A DNA stretch of 64,000 nucleotides. Source: Rosa chinensis (lineage: Eukaryota > Streptophyta > Magnoliopsida > Rosales > Rosaceae). The notes beneath the pieces were generated by a model. That model was not told the DNA's origin. It saw only the letters and a list, made by a program, of their open reading frames with translations, and searched no databases. Shown piece after piece: positions 1 through 9,189 of the stretch. The position numbers were made by a program, and so were the translations under genes. Position 1 is the stretch's first letter. Every line of letters begins with the position of its first letter. Location: positions 23,076,001-23,140,000 of the forward strand of contig NC_037090.1 of the NCBI RefSeq assembly GCF_002994745.2. Reading direction: 5' to 3'.

Positions 1-319
1 GGATCAGTAAGATAGGTGTAAGAATAAATGAAGCAAGAACATTCAAAACTTTGTAACCATAACATCACTAGGCTATTTCTTGGCCCCAGTGGCTAAGCGA
101 GGGCGGAATCGAGTTAGGATTAGGGTAGGTTATGCAGGCACAGAATTCATATCACAAAAATGAGATTCACACTGGAACCCATAAGCTGCAAATATGCTGG
201 CATTGGAGATGAAGTGGTTTACTTGAGACTGAAACGAAAAAATTGAAGCCAATGCCATTACTCACCTCATATAATAAAATGCTGAGGATAGATGCACTGC
301 TGAAACAATTAATGCCTTA
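1..319 (-). other. 3' UTR and downstream flank of the RHF2A-like gene
   Basis: This stretch lies just past the stop codon of the minus-strand RING-H2 gene. It is AT-rich and has no coding potential of its own on either strand. It presumably holds the 3' untranslated region and poly(A) site, but I could not fix the cleavage site. Confidence 0.5.
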
Positions 320-2631
320 TCAATTGGAAGCAGGACCTGCAGCACAAGTTGTCGCAGGCCTATTGTTGTTGGTCAAACTTCGTCCATGACTCTCAGCACT
401 GTTCTGGTTTCCCTGGTCAGTAAAAGAACCATCTGCTGTTGGATTTGCTACAGGATCCTGGTCAACTCTACTATTATCTCTGGTCTCAAGGCGCTCTATA
501 ATTCGAGATACACTAGCAATTCCAGCATTGACTTCTCTCCGGACTTCGGAACCAAGTTCTGACATAGAAGTGCTACGAGAGAACAGCCTCTCCTTCCAGC
601 CTCTTGTACTCTTTGAAAATGACTCCTTATATCTTGGGTAAAACAAGTGAAAATGGTATAAGAGAAGATCTATGAGCTCAATCAAACAAAATATCGAAGT
701 AGTCAAATGAAGTTCAGAAAAGAAAAATGGTTCACTTCATGTATCATACTTCATTGACATGGCATTGAATTTTGATTTCAGAGACTCTGAAATAGACTGA
801 AGATCTGATGGTCCTGCACTTTCCTGATTCATTGGTGAGGACTGACTAGTAGAGCTCCTACAAACAGATACAAATGCTTAGCAAAGAATAGCATACAATA
901 AAACTGAACGACACTATTAACATAAATGCAACAAGGAAACGATGACTACCAGCGACTAGAGGGAACACGATTTCTTTGCATAAGTGTAGGCCCAGGTGGG
1001 GAGGAAGAAAACCCATCAGTTTGAACAGATGAAACTTGTGAACTCCATCGTGATGATTCATTTCCACCTGATGTAAGTGGGATAGATGGACTTGCTGCAG
1101 TTATGATAGCTGGTTCACTCTCCCCACCCGAGGCAGAAACATGACCAAGTGAAGCTGCACTATGATGAGTGGAAATAACTGAGAAGTGTGGATGACCACG
1201 AACAGATGACCGGTTCCTCTGGCCTTCCCTTCTACCAATGTGGTGAGCCCTTCCCATTGAAGCAGCAGCTGCCAGGTGCTGGATGATACGCTCTTCAAGG
1301 TCAGCATCATTAGTACCCACAGGTAACTGCATTCATAGCATGACCACATTAATATAACTCCTGAAGCTTTAAATTTCTACGTTCAATTTCTTCAATTCTT
1401 TTCTATTGGACAGACAGAAGTAGATCAGAGCTTCTAGTGTTACAAAGAATGTATGGAATTGTTTCATCAAAGAAAGGAATAAAGAACAAGATAGAGGATA
1501 GACATGCTGCACTTCAAATTCGCCAAGGGTGGGATGATGGAATATAGCTGCATTTCTTGATGTGGCCCTAATGCTCCTCTCCCGTTCTACTGCCTCCAGT
1601 AATTCTTGACTGCCACAAATATGCATTTGAGTTAAATCAAGGTAAGCAATAACAATACAAGTCAATTAGATAATGACAAAAGTGAACCTGGAAGGATCCT
1701 TCAGGCTAAGGGCTTGCCAACACATCGGACATTGGGAACTTCTCTGGCACCTATATATGTAACAGTGTGTTAGACTCTAAGACTGATGTACGTTTATCCA
1801 TTACTATTTCGCTGAACAATTATCTTACAAAAATTACCTATTGCTAATCGTTAAGCAAATACGCTTAGATAATCCATTCACAATTTGAATACTTACGGAT
1901 GAACTAATGATGGAAGAAAGTTAGAATAAAGAAGGAAAAAAAACACACACAACAAATCAATGCACATACAGTTTCTTTAAGCCAAGAAAGATGTCAATGG
2001 ATCTCTCATAAGCAAATGAAAACCAATAACAATATCTTCTTCAAGTCAGAGTCGATTTTACGTTTTCATGAAAACGAACCATACATAAGAGGAAATTTTA
2101 ACGGTTATATAATCAATTGAGAAAAAGAATGACCTGATGAAATGATATTATCTCTTCTTAAATGAATGCAAGTATATATCAAAGTCCAATGACAAAAACA
2201 AATAAAAAGTAAGATCACTAATTGAGTTTTAGTAACAACCATAACAGAAAAGAAAAATAAAGAGTTATTAAACATTTGAAGATGAGTTATATACCATTCC
2301 AGGATGCAGTGGAAGTGAAACTCATGCTTGCAAGTAGTCAGCTGCATATAAAACACACAGAAATGGAATTGAAGGCACATCATTGTAAGGTAAACACGTG
2401 AAATACAATGCTTATAGATTATCATCTGTTCTAAACACATGATAATTTATATTACCACTGCAACAGATGAAACAGGAGTATGTAAAGTTGATATAGTACC
2501 ACTGAAGGATCACTTTCACAAAAATCCTCAAGGCATATGCTACAGGCTTCACCACATGCATCTTGTATCCCCCCTTCCACAAAAGCAGCAGCTGATATCA
2601 ATTGAGTTTCAGCCTTCTTTGCCTCCGTCAT
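320..2631 (-). CDS. RHF2A: RING-H2 finger E3 ubiquitin ligase, RHF2A type (7 coding exons)
   Basis: The gene encodes a predicted 381-residue RING-H2 E3 ubiquitin ligase close to Arabidopsis RHF2A (about 375 residues), a family linked to cell-cycle inhibitor turnover in gametogenesis. Coding exons, read on the minus strand: 2631-2500, 2341-2295, 1750-1688, 1609-1504, 1326-950, 857-750, 632-320. They sum to 1146 nt in frame, and every border is GT-AG. The RING-H2 ligands are C30, C33, C48, H50, H53, C56, C67 and C70, split over three exons. Downstream are the family blocks SQELLEAVE, HPTLGEFE, EERIIQHLAAAASMGRA, and the C-terminal RYKES-like/WKERLFSR/LGSEVRREV/RLETRDNSR segments. The start ATG at 2631 is preceded by an in-frame TAA and begins the conserved SAAAFVEGGIQDAC block. 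The ligase is probably cytosolic or nuclear; I see no signal peptide or membrane segment. The assignment is by recalled family sequence; the exon model is read directly. Confidence 0.93.
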
Positions 2632-3960
2632 ATCCGGAACCTTTTAATACACAAAACCAAGTTTCAGCATTAAAAGAGAGTAGAGGGTTCATCAGAGGCA
2701 TAACTAAAACCTAAAGAGAGTAAGGATCCATTTTCAAAGTCTAGACCAATCTCAGTCCCTAAGTTGAATGGTAAAATCAAACACAAATAACACATTTGCA
2801 GCAGACACTAAACCAACAAAAGCTACAAATCATTTTGAGTTGCCAAATTATAAGCCCCAGCTCAATGAGCCTTAACCTACAAACTGAGGCTGGCGAGGTC
2901 AGTCTCTTAAGTCTCACTCCATTTAGCCTAAGCCCCTAACCACATCCACAACCAAAATCTTTGGAAATTATTTCTTAGCATACAGCCTTGTCCATCACGG
3001 CTTTCCTCTAGTTATTTTTCATCTATGTTAAAATCCATCCATTCAAAATATCCATCTTAGAAAGATGTAACATTTCACTACAATGCTAAATTGTATTCTC
3101 TGAAAACTGATTTAAATGAGTGAGACTTCAATTTCATGGGCCTTACACAAACTTTATTATCATTCATCAACCATTCAAATCAAAATCACTCCTTTTTCAA
3201 AGATGTTAAACTGAGGTAGGTGAATAATTATATATGTTGGAGAACTCCAAGAGATTCGTGTACGGTGCACAATTCAAAGAGCTACACTACATCTTTTACA
3301 TCTCTACCTGAGATGAATAACAATCTGGATGTCCCGCATCAATGTAATTCCAAGACAGAGGAAAAACATTACAATTTACCAACAGATGCTTCAAAACTAA
3401 TGTATATCCTTGCGATATTTAGTGCGATCATCCATTATTGTAAATTAAAGCGAGTTTTAACTTGCTGATGACCCAGAACAAAAAAATTTATGTTTCAAAT
3501 TTTAACAACAAAATTATGGATAACATGAGAAAGTTTGAAAAGCTGATTTCTTTTACTCGGGTATGGTTTCCTCTATACAAAGTCCTTTACATAAAATCAA
3601 TACGTACATTCATCCATCCATCCATTCGTTCATCCCGCATAATAAATACCAACGCAAATACATGAAACCCAGATGAAAAAATGATCACATGAAAGACCAA
3701 TCATAAGAGAACCGAATCAAGTTTCAATCATAAAAGGAAAAGGAACAAACTTTAATCAAAATCTCAAAAGGAAGAAAGGTTTAAGGGTTTACCTCCATTA
3801 AGGGATTAGAATTGGTAGTCAAGAAATTCAGAGAAGAAGAGCCATTCATGCAGCCGATCGTGCTCCGACTTTCCCAACAAGAGAATCCCACTTCAGAGAT
3901 TCACAGCAGGAAGCCGGCAAATGGATTGAACACCCTAGAATTCAGTGGTGTACAATGATT
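2632..3960 (-). other. 5' UTR exons and long leader intron of the RHF2A-like gene
   Basis: An untranslated first exon probably lies at about 3793-3960. It ends in a TGGAG|GTAAAC donor (exon end 3793). The intron runs to a candidate acceptor TTAAAAG|GTTCC, so exon 2 starts at 2640, just upstream of the ATG. The intervening 1.15 kb is AT-rich with no coding structure, and the small ORFs at 3220-3665 have no recognisable content. The transcription start is not resolved. Leader introns are common in plant ubiquitin-pathway genes. The splice model is inference from border sequences only. Confidence 0.55.
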
Positions 3961-4631
3961 AATAGCTAAAAAGAGAATGAGGAGGAGGAGGAAGAAGGAA
4001 TAGGAATATTGCAATGTCCACCTTTACCTTCAATAATTTATGGGAATGTTGGTTTAATATTGCTGTGTTTTCAAGTAAAATATCCCTCTAATCCAAGTTA
4101 TCTAAGCTCTGTTTTCATCAAAAGATATAATCCAATTATAATCGGCTTAAAAAATTTCTATAAATACAAAAACAGATGAATCATGAATGTGCCTTTCAAC
4201 TCCCACATTTGAGGTTTTGCTTTATTTGTTTTGTCTGTTGCGCGGAGGAAAACAAAGCATCCCGACAACCACGACATCATAAAACTGACAGGGAAGACCT
4301 CAAGAGTCGCGTCCTTTGATCAGCTCACACCCTTTGAAAATCTTATCTTTCTCTCTTTATGGGTCATTTCATTTATAAATGTAGGTATTTTTTGCTCAGT
4401 TTTTGTCTGCCACAGTGAACAGTCCCACACTCCTATCCTATTTGCAAAAAAATTTGGAGAAACTACACCCACCTCCTTGACCAAACTCTAAAACACAAAA
4501 AACTCCACTACATTTGTTTTTAGACACTTAAGGACATTTTGTCTTTAGCAAGTTTCACTTTCTCTTCAAGTTTTTATCTTTCCTTTCAGTAAAAAGAAAA
4601 TTGACGGAGCGTAGTGGGCCCATGCTTTTGA
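3961..4631. other. Upstream region of RHF2A-like gene / left flank of viral insertion
   Basis: This interval must contain the minus-strand promoter of the RHF2A-like gene. It may also include the left edge of the viral insertion, which I cannot place exactly. An 86-codon open frame at 4231-4491 starts with a non-ATG codon and has no recognisable family; I leave it out as a gene. Confidence 0.4.
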
Positions 4632-4958
4632 ATTTGTTTGTTTAACCATATTGCAGGTATAAATCCATCCTCTATACTCGAAGGTAAACGGTTATTTTTA
4701 CCATTCATAATTTCGATTGTTGATAGACTTGAGTTGATTGCTATCTGCAAAATTACTACTAAGGAATTGCAAAAGGAGAGAGAGAAATTGAGAAAATTAA
4801 AAACCTATAGAGATAATCTTAGTAGAGATTCTCCCAATTACTGGGATATTATCTATAGACTACAGACTAGAATCTATAGAATAAAAGAGGAGATAGATAA
4901 TCTCTTAGAAGTTCTGGAAGAGGAACAAAAACCTCTTGATTATTTGAGCATTGGTTAG
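4632..4958 (+). CDS. Small coiled-coil ORF upstream of the viral primer-binding site, no AUG
   Basis: This open frame of about 106 codons ends in TAG 14 bases before the primer-binding site. It lies between a TGA at 4629 and the TAG at 4956, and it contains no methionine codon at all. The second half is rich in Lys, Glu, Leu and Arg (KELQKEREKLRKLKTYRDNL, then IYRIKEEIDNLLEVLEEEQK), as in an amphipathic coiled coil. A CATATTGCAG acceptor-like site is at 4647-4656. It could be a spliced exon, a frame started at a non-AUG codon as known for the first ORF of rice tungro bacilliform virus, or the 3' end of an ORF cut by integration. No family is recognised. Confidence 0.4.
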   Translation: MCLFNHIAGINPSSILEGKRLFLPFIISIVDRLELIAICKITTKELQKEREKLRKLKTYRDNLSRDSPNYWDIIYRLQTRIYRIKEEIDNLLEVLEEEQKPLDYLSIG

Positions 4959-4971
4959 ATCCGCAAACAAC

Positions 4972-4983
4972 TGGTATCAGAGC
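4972..4983 (+). promoter_or_regulatory. Primer-binding site for initiator tRNA-Met
   Basis: The sequence TGGTATCAGAGC is the standard complement of the plant initiator tRNA-Met 3' end. Caulimovirids use it to prime minus-strand DNA synthesis, and it conventionally marks nucleotide 1 of the viral map. It lies 34 bases before the ATG of the long ORF, consistent with a virus origin. Confidence 0.92.
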
Positions 4984-5016
4984 TTGTAAAATAGCTCAAA
5001 GGAGAACCCCTCCTTA

Positions 5017-8000
5017 ATGGGGACAATGTCAGAATTGTTATTAGAGAAAATAAATTCTCTATTGAAATCTTCTGATGAGAAATATCAGAAGTTGTTACTA
5101 GAAATATCTAGATGTCAAACTCATCTAGAAAAATTACCTGCTATAATCCACCAATTGGAAAGATTGGAAAACAAACTGGATTATATCAAAGAACTTCCAA
5201 AAACGGAAGAAGAAAAGCTGACAGTCGTCAGTAGAAAAATCAATGAACAGCAAAAAACGCTGGAATCTATGAAAAATATACTGAAGGACAAGAAAGGGCC
5301 TACAGTAAAAAAGAAAACTAATGGATTCAAACCATTAGAAAAACCAGACACAAATCGTGTTCCAAACATGATTTTTCTGGAACCATCTACTAGTCAGACT
5401 AGTATCCGGTATGAAAACCCGGAAAAAAGAGAAATGAAGATGTTAAGCATCTTTGGGAAAAAGAAGGGAGTACAGCTCCTAAATGCTGAAGAATTCGAAT
5501 TCAACGAAATCGAACAAGAGGTAAAAAATTCCTCAATCCCAAAGTTAGATTTTAAACAAATCTACAAAAGGGGAAAGTTTGATTTAATGGATAGCCATTA
5601 TTTTAAACTTCTAGAAATTACAACTCCAGCTACAGCAGGAGGAGAGACTGATCTTCTATTGATCACTCCTTCAGAAGTTGCTAGAGCTCAAGCAAAAAAA
5701 TATCAATTTATGCATATTGGAGCAGTCCAAGTAGGCATAAATCTGCTTGCACGTGAAGGCATAAACTGTTCGGTCCTATGTGTTCTACAAGACAATAGGT
5801 TAACAGACTTCCAAGCTAGTTTGTTGGGAACACTCGAAGCATCCTTATGTGATCAAGTAGCGTATTTCAACTGCTTCCCCAACTTCACCACCAGCTTGAA
5901 AGATGCAGCTCATTGTCTACGACTGAGGGTCAAGACAGATGGCATATCTATGAAAGAAGATATGCAAGAACTTGCTATAGTATATAGAATATACTATAAA
6001 TTGATGAGTACTACAGTAGCCCCTAAGACAAGGATAACAAATATCCCAGGTCTTACTACTGGATTCCTCACCAATCAGAAGAACCATTCACAACAGATCC
6101 ACAAAGTTACTTGGAATGAAGTAACTTTTCCTCTCGAATGGAAATTATCCGGTCCAAAAAAGCAGCCGGAAAGAGCAAAAGCAAAGATCTACGAGAGTAG
6201 AAAGACTGGAGAAATTAGTCTTAATTTTGACAATCACAGAAAAAGTGATGTCTGTCCTGAGAATCTCAGGATAAACAAGAACAATCTTTTGAGAAGAAGC
6301 TACAGCACTAGAGAAGCTAGTGTCAGTGGTATAAAACCTACTATTGAAGAGCCAATTTCTGAAGAAGAATTAGAAGCTGATCTGAACAGACCAGTCCATA
6401 TGTTCAGAACTAAGAAGCTCTATGATCTTTATGAAGAAGCTGAGAATTGCGAAAATCCTGAACGATTAGAAAAATTAATCGAAGAAATGAAAGAATACAA
6501 ATTCAGAAAGACAAGAAAAGTCTTTCCTTATCAAGATATTGAAATGGAAGAAGGAGAAAGCTCCAGAACTTTCATTAGCAGAGAAAAAAAAGAAATAAAA
6601 CTCCCATTTCAGAAAGCCCCCACGGGTAAAAAAGGAGAAAGAAATTCCCAAAGATTTGTCCCAGAGGACAATCTGCCTAGAGTTCCTATCACGAACTATG
6701 GCATATGGTTAAATCTAGACAAGAGTCTAGACAAAAGAAAAACTATTGACCAATGGGTAGACAGCCTGATGATGGCTTCAGCACTCACCCTTGGCAAATT
6801 TGAAGCACCAGATCTGCAGGTGTACTATGAAACTACTCTCACTGGAGTAGCAAAAAAGTACTACCTATCTTTCAAAGAAACTGCCAGAGGAAGAGACTGG
6901 CTGGAAGAAATCAAAAATTCAAAATCTCCGTATGATTTTGCAGTACCACTGTACGATCAGTTCTGTGGAGATCTTTCAAATCTGAGTGAAAAAGCCAAAG
7001 AAACGGCAAAATCGAATATCTATGCTCTCAAAATCTGTGACATGAGATATTTCGAAGAATACTTGAATGAGTTTCAAGAGTACTACTGTACAATTGGTGA
7101 ACTAGAGAATACTGATCTAGTTAATCTGTTGCACAGAAAACTCCCTGAACCATGGAGAACAGCTGTGAGAGAAAGCATAGCTGAAAAACCAATTGAAAGA
7201 TTTTCAGTTGGAGGAATTGCCGACAGAATCCGGCAATTACTGAAAGAGCAGTGCAAAGCCAATCTTAGAGCTAAGATGGCCAAGAAACAACTCAAAGGAG
7301 TTGAAAATTTCTGTTATGGAATATTAGATATGCCCACAAACTGGGGATGCCATGACTCCAAATTCCACAGAAAGAAGAAAAAAGAAAAATATTACTCTAA
7401 AAAATTTAAAAAGAGTAATCAGAAGAAGAATTGGAAATTCAAGAGAAGTTCCAATTACAAAAAGCAACAGGATGAAGATCCTAAAAAGAAATTCTTCAAA
7501 AAGAAGAATACTCATCAGCATAAACAGCCTAGCAAGAAAGCTTGCAGATGTTGGCTGTGTAAAGCTGAAGGACACTATGCAAATGAATGCCCGGAAAAGG
7601 GTAAAAGATCTACTAAGGCTCTCTTTGAAGAATATGAGCAAATAGTAGAGGTAGCAAACATGAAAGGCTACGAAATAGCCTATTCTGATGATGAAGATGA
7701 CGACAGGTCAGTCTACTCTGCCTGGTCTGGAGAAGAAGAAAGTTCATCAGAAGAGTCTGAGATTGATTCTGAAGTAGAGTACTTCGAATCTAGACAACTG
7801 AATGTTTTGAGAATAAAAAACTGGGAAGAAAGCAAGACAGAATCCTTCATGTCTTCTTATCAGGTGAACCCTGGTACATTCGTTTGTGACTACTGCTTTT
7901 GTCACGAAAAGAATGGTCTCCCAATGTTTTGTGAAGAGTCTAAGAAGACTTATCACAAAGAATGCTTCATAGCTGAAGCGAGAAGAAAAACCAAGAATGG

Positions 8001-9189
8001 TCTTGTCAGCCAATTGGTTAAGCAAGAATATGAAGAGTATTTTGCCGAGCAAAAGGCAAAAGAAATTGAAACTCTTTTCCAAGAAACCATGGAACCATCT
8101 TCCTCGAAAAAGGAAGAAATCGTCGATAAAGAAAAAGTCGATGAAGATCTTGAACTGGTCGAAATACCAGAAAATGTAGAACTGGTGAAACCACCAGAAA
8201 CTGTTCATCTCTTAGAAAGACAAGAGGCTACTGACACATGGGATCTACTTGGCCAACCTTCTGGCAAGTATGATTATAAAGTCAGATATGATCCTCCGTC
8301 CTGGTTCAGTGATCCAGACATCAAAGAGATAATTCCTACAAACTGGGATGATAGTGAAGATAAATCACCCATGCAGGAAAATGTTTCAGAAGAATGTAAA
8401 CCATTCATTCCAAAAGAGCAAGCTCAAAAAAATGAGCCTCACCAATCGAAAGTCGTCTCTACAAGTAGATACAGCAACTACATAGAGATCGGGCTCAAGT
8501 TCCCTGATCACAGGAAATATCATCTACATGCCTTTGTAGATAATGGATCAGGTTTTACTGTTGCAAAGAGATTTGCAATTCCAGATGAACTCTGGAAAGA
8601 AGATAAGAAAAAGTCTGCTACTGGTGTTACATTTGATGGAAGCCATCTCACCATGAAGAAAGTAGCAAAAAATGTTCATATCACCATTGGTGGAGGAACA
8701 TTTATCATCCAGAATGTTTGGCAGTCAGAAGGCCAAGGATCTGATTTCCTGATAGGAAATGATTTTATTCTCCAACAGAGATTCATTCAGGATGAAGAAG
8801 CGATAGGTTTCAGGAAAGGAGAACGGGTGTTCTGGGCAGACCGACTCACACATGCATTCAGTGTGGTAGGTCCCGGTTTTACTACTCACTATCAGAGATC
8901 GCAACCGAATAGTGGTGATCTTACCCCCTACAAACCCAAATTCGAGCCCATACTCCAAATCAAACAACAAGAAGAATTGCTTGTTGAAGAATCCTCAGAA
9001 GAAGAAGAAGAAGAAGCTAGTGAAGATGAAGAAGCTAGTTTCATCCATGAACACAACCTCAAGCACTTTCAGATAAGCTTGAGTCTCAGCAAACTCCCAC
9101 TCTTGAAAAAATCAAGAAACTACTCGAGCAGAATGTGGATACAAATCCTCAAAAGTTTTGGGAAAAAGACCCAGTGGTCTGTGAATTGA
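5017..9189 (+). CDS. Caulimovirid polyprotein ORF 1: coiled coil, movement protein, capsid, zinc knuckle, aspartic protease
   Basis: This 1390-codon ORF begins at ATG 5017, with a second in-frame ATG three codons later. Residues 1-100 are predicted coiled coil. Residues about 145-345 match the 30K movement-protein superfamily (an LMDSHYFKLLEI-type core and a long LPF-like strand region). A capsid-like part follows at about 560-870, ending in a basic Lys-rich tail and a CX2CX4HX4C zinc knuckle (C845, C848, H853, C858). A second Cys/His cluster is at C957-C983. An acidic tract and a retropepsin-like segment follow, with its active-site loop at D1175 reading D-N-G rather than the usual D-[ST]-G, and a later LIGNDF motif. 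The last roughly 45 residues read as out-of-frame, because the continuing protein is in the -1 frame from 9051 on. This is an endogenous copy; I make no claim that it is expressed. Confidence 0.9.
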   Translation: MGTMSELLLEKINSLLKSSDEKYQKLLLEISRCQTHLEKLPAIIHQLERLENKLDYIKELPKTEEEKLTVVSRKINEQQKTLESMKNILKDKKGPTVKKKTNGFKPLEKPDTNRVPNMIFLEPSTSQTSIRYENPEKREMKMLSIFGKKKGVQLLNAEEFEFNEIEQEVKNSSIPKLDFKQIYKRGKFDLMDSHYFKLLEITTPATAGGETDLLLITPSEVARAQAKKYQFMHIGAVQVGINLLAREGINCSVLCVLQDNRLTDFQASLLGTLEASLCDQVAYFNCFPNFTTSLKDAAHCLRLRVKTDGISMKEDMQELAIVYRIYYKLMSTTVAPKTRITNIPGLTTGFLTNQKNHSQQIHKVTWNEVTFPLEWKLSGPKKQPERAKAKIYESRKTGEISLNFDNHRKSDVCPENLRINKNNLLRRSYSTREASVSGIKPTIEEPISEEELEADLNRPVHMFRTKKLYDLYEEAENCENPERLEKLIEEMKEYKFRKTRKVFPYQDIEMEEGESSRTFISREKKEIKLPFQKAPTGKKGERNSQRFVPEDNLPRVPITNYGIWLNLDKSLDKRKTIDQWVDSLMMASALTLGKFEAPDLQVYYETTLTGVAKKYYLSFKETARGRDWLEEIKNSKSPYDFAVPLYDQFCGDLSNLSEKAKETAKSNIYALKICDMRYFEEYLNEFQEYYCTIGELENTDLVNLLHRKLPEPWRTAVRESIAEKPIERFSVGGIADRIRQLLKEQCKANLRAKMAKKQLKGVENFCYGILDMPTNWGCHDSKFHRKKKKEKYYSKKFKKSNQKKNWKFKRSSNYKKQQDEDPKKKFFKKKNTHQHKQPSKKACRCWLCKAEGHYANECPEKGKRSTKALFEEYEQIVEVANMKGYEIAYSDDEDDDRSVYSAWSGEEESSSEESEIDSEVEYFESRQLNVLRIKNWEESKTESFMSSYQVNPGTFVCDYCFCHEKNGLPMFCEESKKTYHKECFIAEARRKTKNGLVSQLVKQEYEEYFAEQKAKEIETLFQETMEPSSSKKEEIVDKEKVDEDLELVEIPENVELVKPPETVHLLERQEATDTWDLLGQPSGKYDYKVRYDPPSWFSDPDIKEIIPTNWDDSEDKSPMQENVSEECKPFIPKEQAQKNEPHQSKVVSTSRYSNYIEIGLKFPDHRKYHLHAFVDNGSGFTVAKRFAIPDELWKEDKKKSATGVTFDGSHLTMKKVAKNVHITIGGGTFIIQNVWQSEGQGSDFLIGNDFILQQRFIQDEEAIGFRKGERVFWADRLTHAFSVVGPGFTTHYQRSQPNSGDLTPYKPKFEPILQIKQQEELLVEESSEEEEEEASEDEEASFIHEHNLKHFQISLSLSKLPLLKKSRNYSSRMWIQILKSFGKKTQWSVN

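Noticed and set aside
4231..4491. 86-codon ORF upstream of the viral region as a gene
   Set aside because: It has a non-ATG start and no family-like sequence or splice context.
7324..8208. ORFs on either strand within the viral polyprotein
   Set aside because: They are shadows of the long viral frame, caused by Lys/Glu-rich codon use.
9102..9118. A-run as a programmed -1 slippery site
   Set aside because: The frame places G before AAA AAA, which does not fit the X XXY YYZ rule; kept only as a remote possibility.
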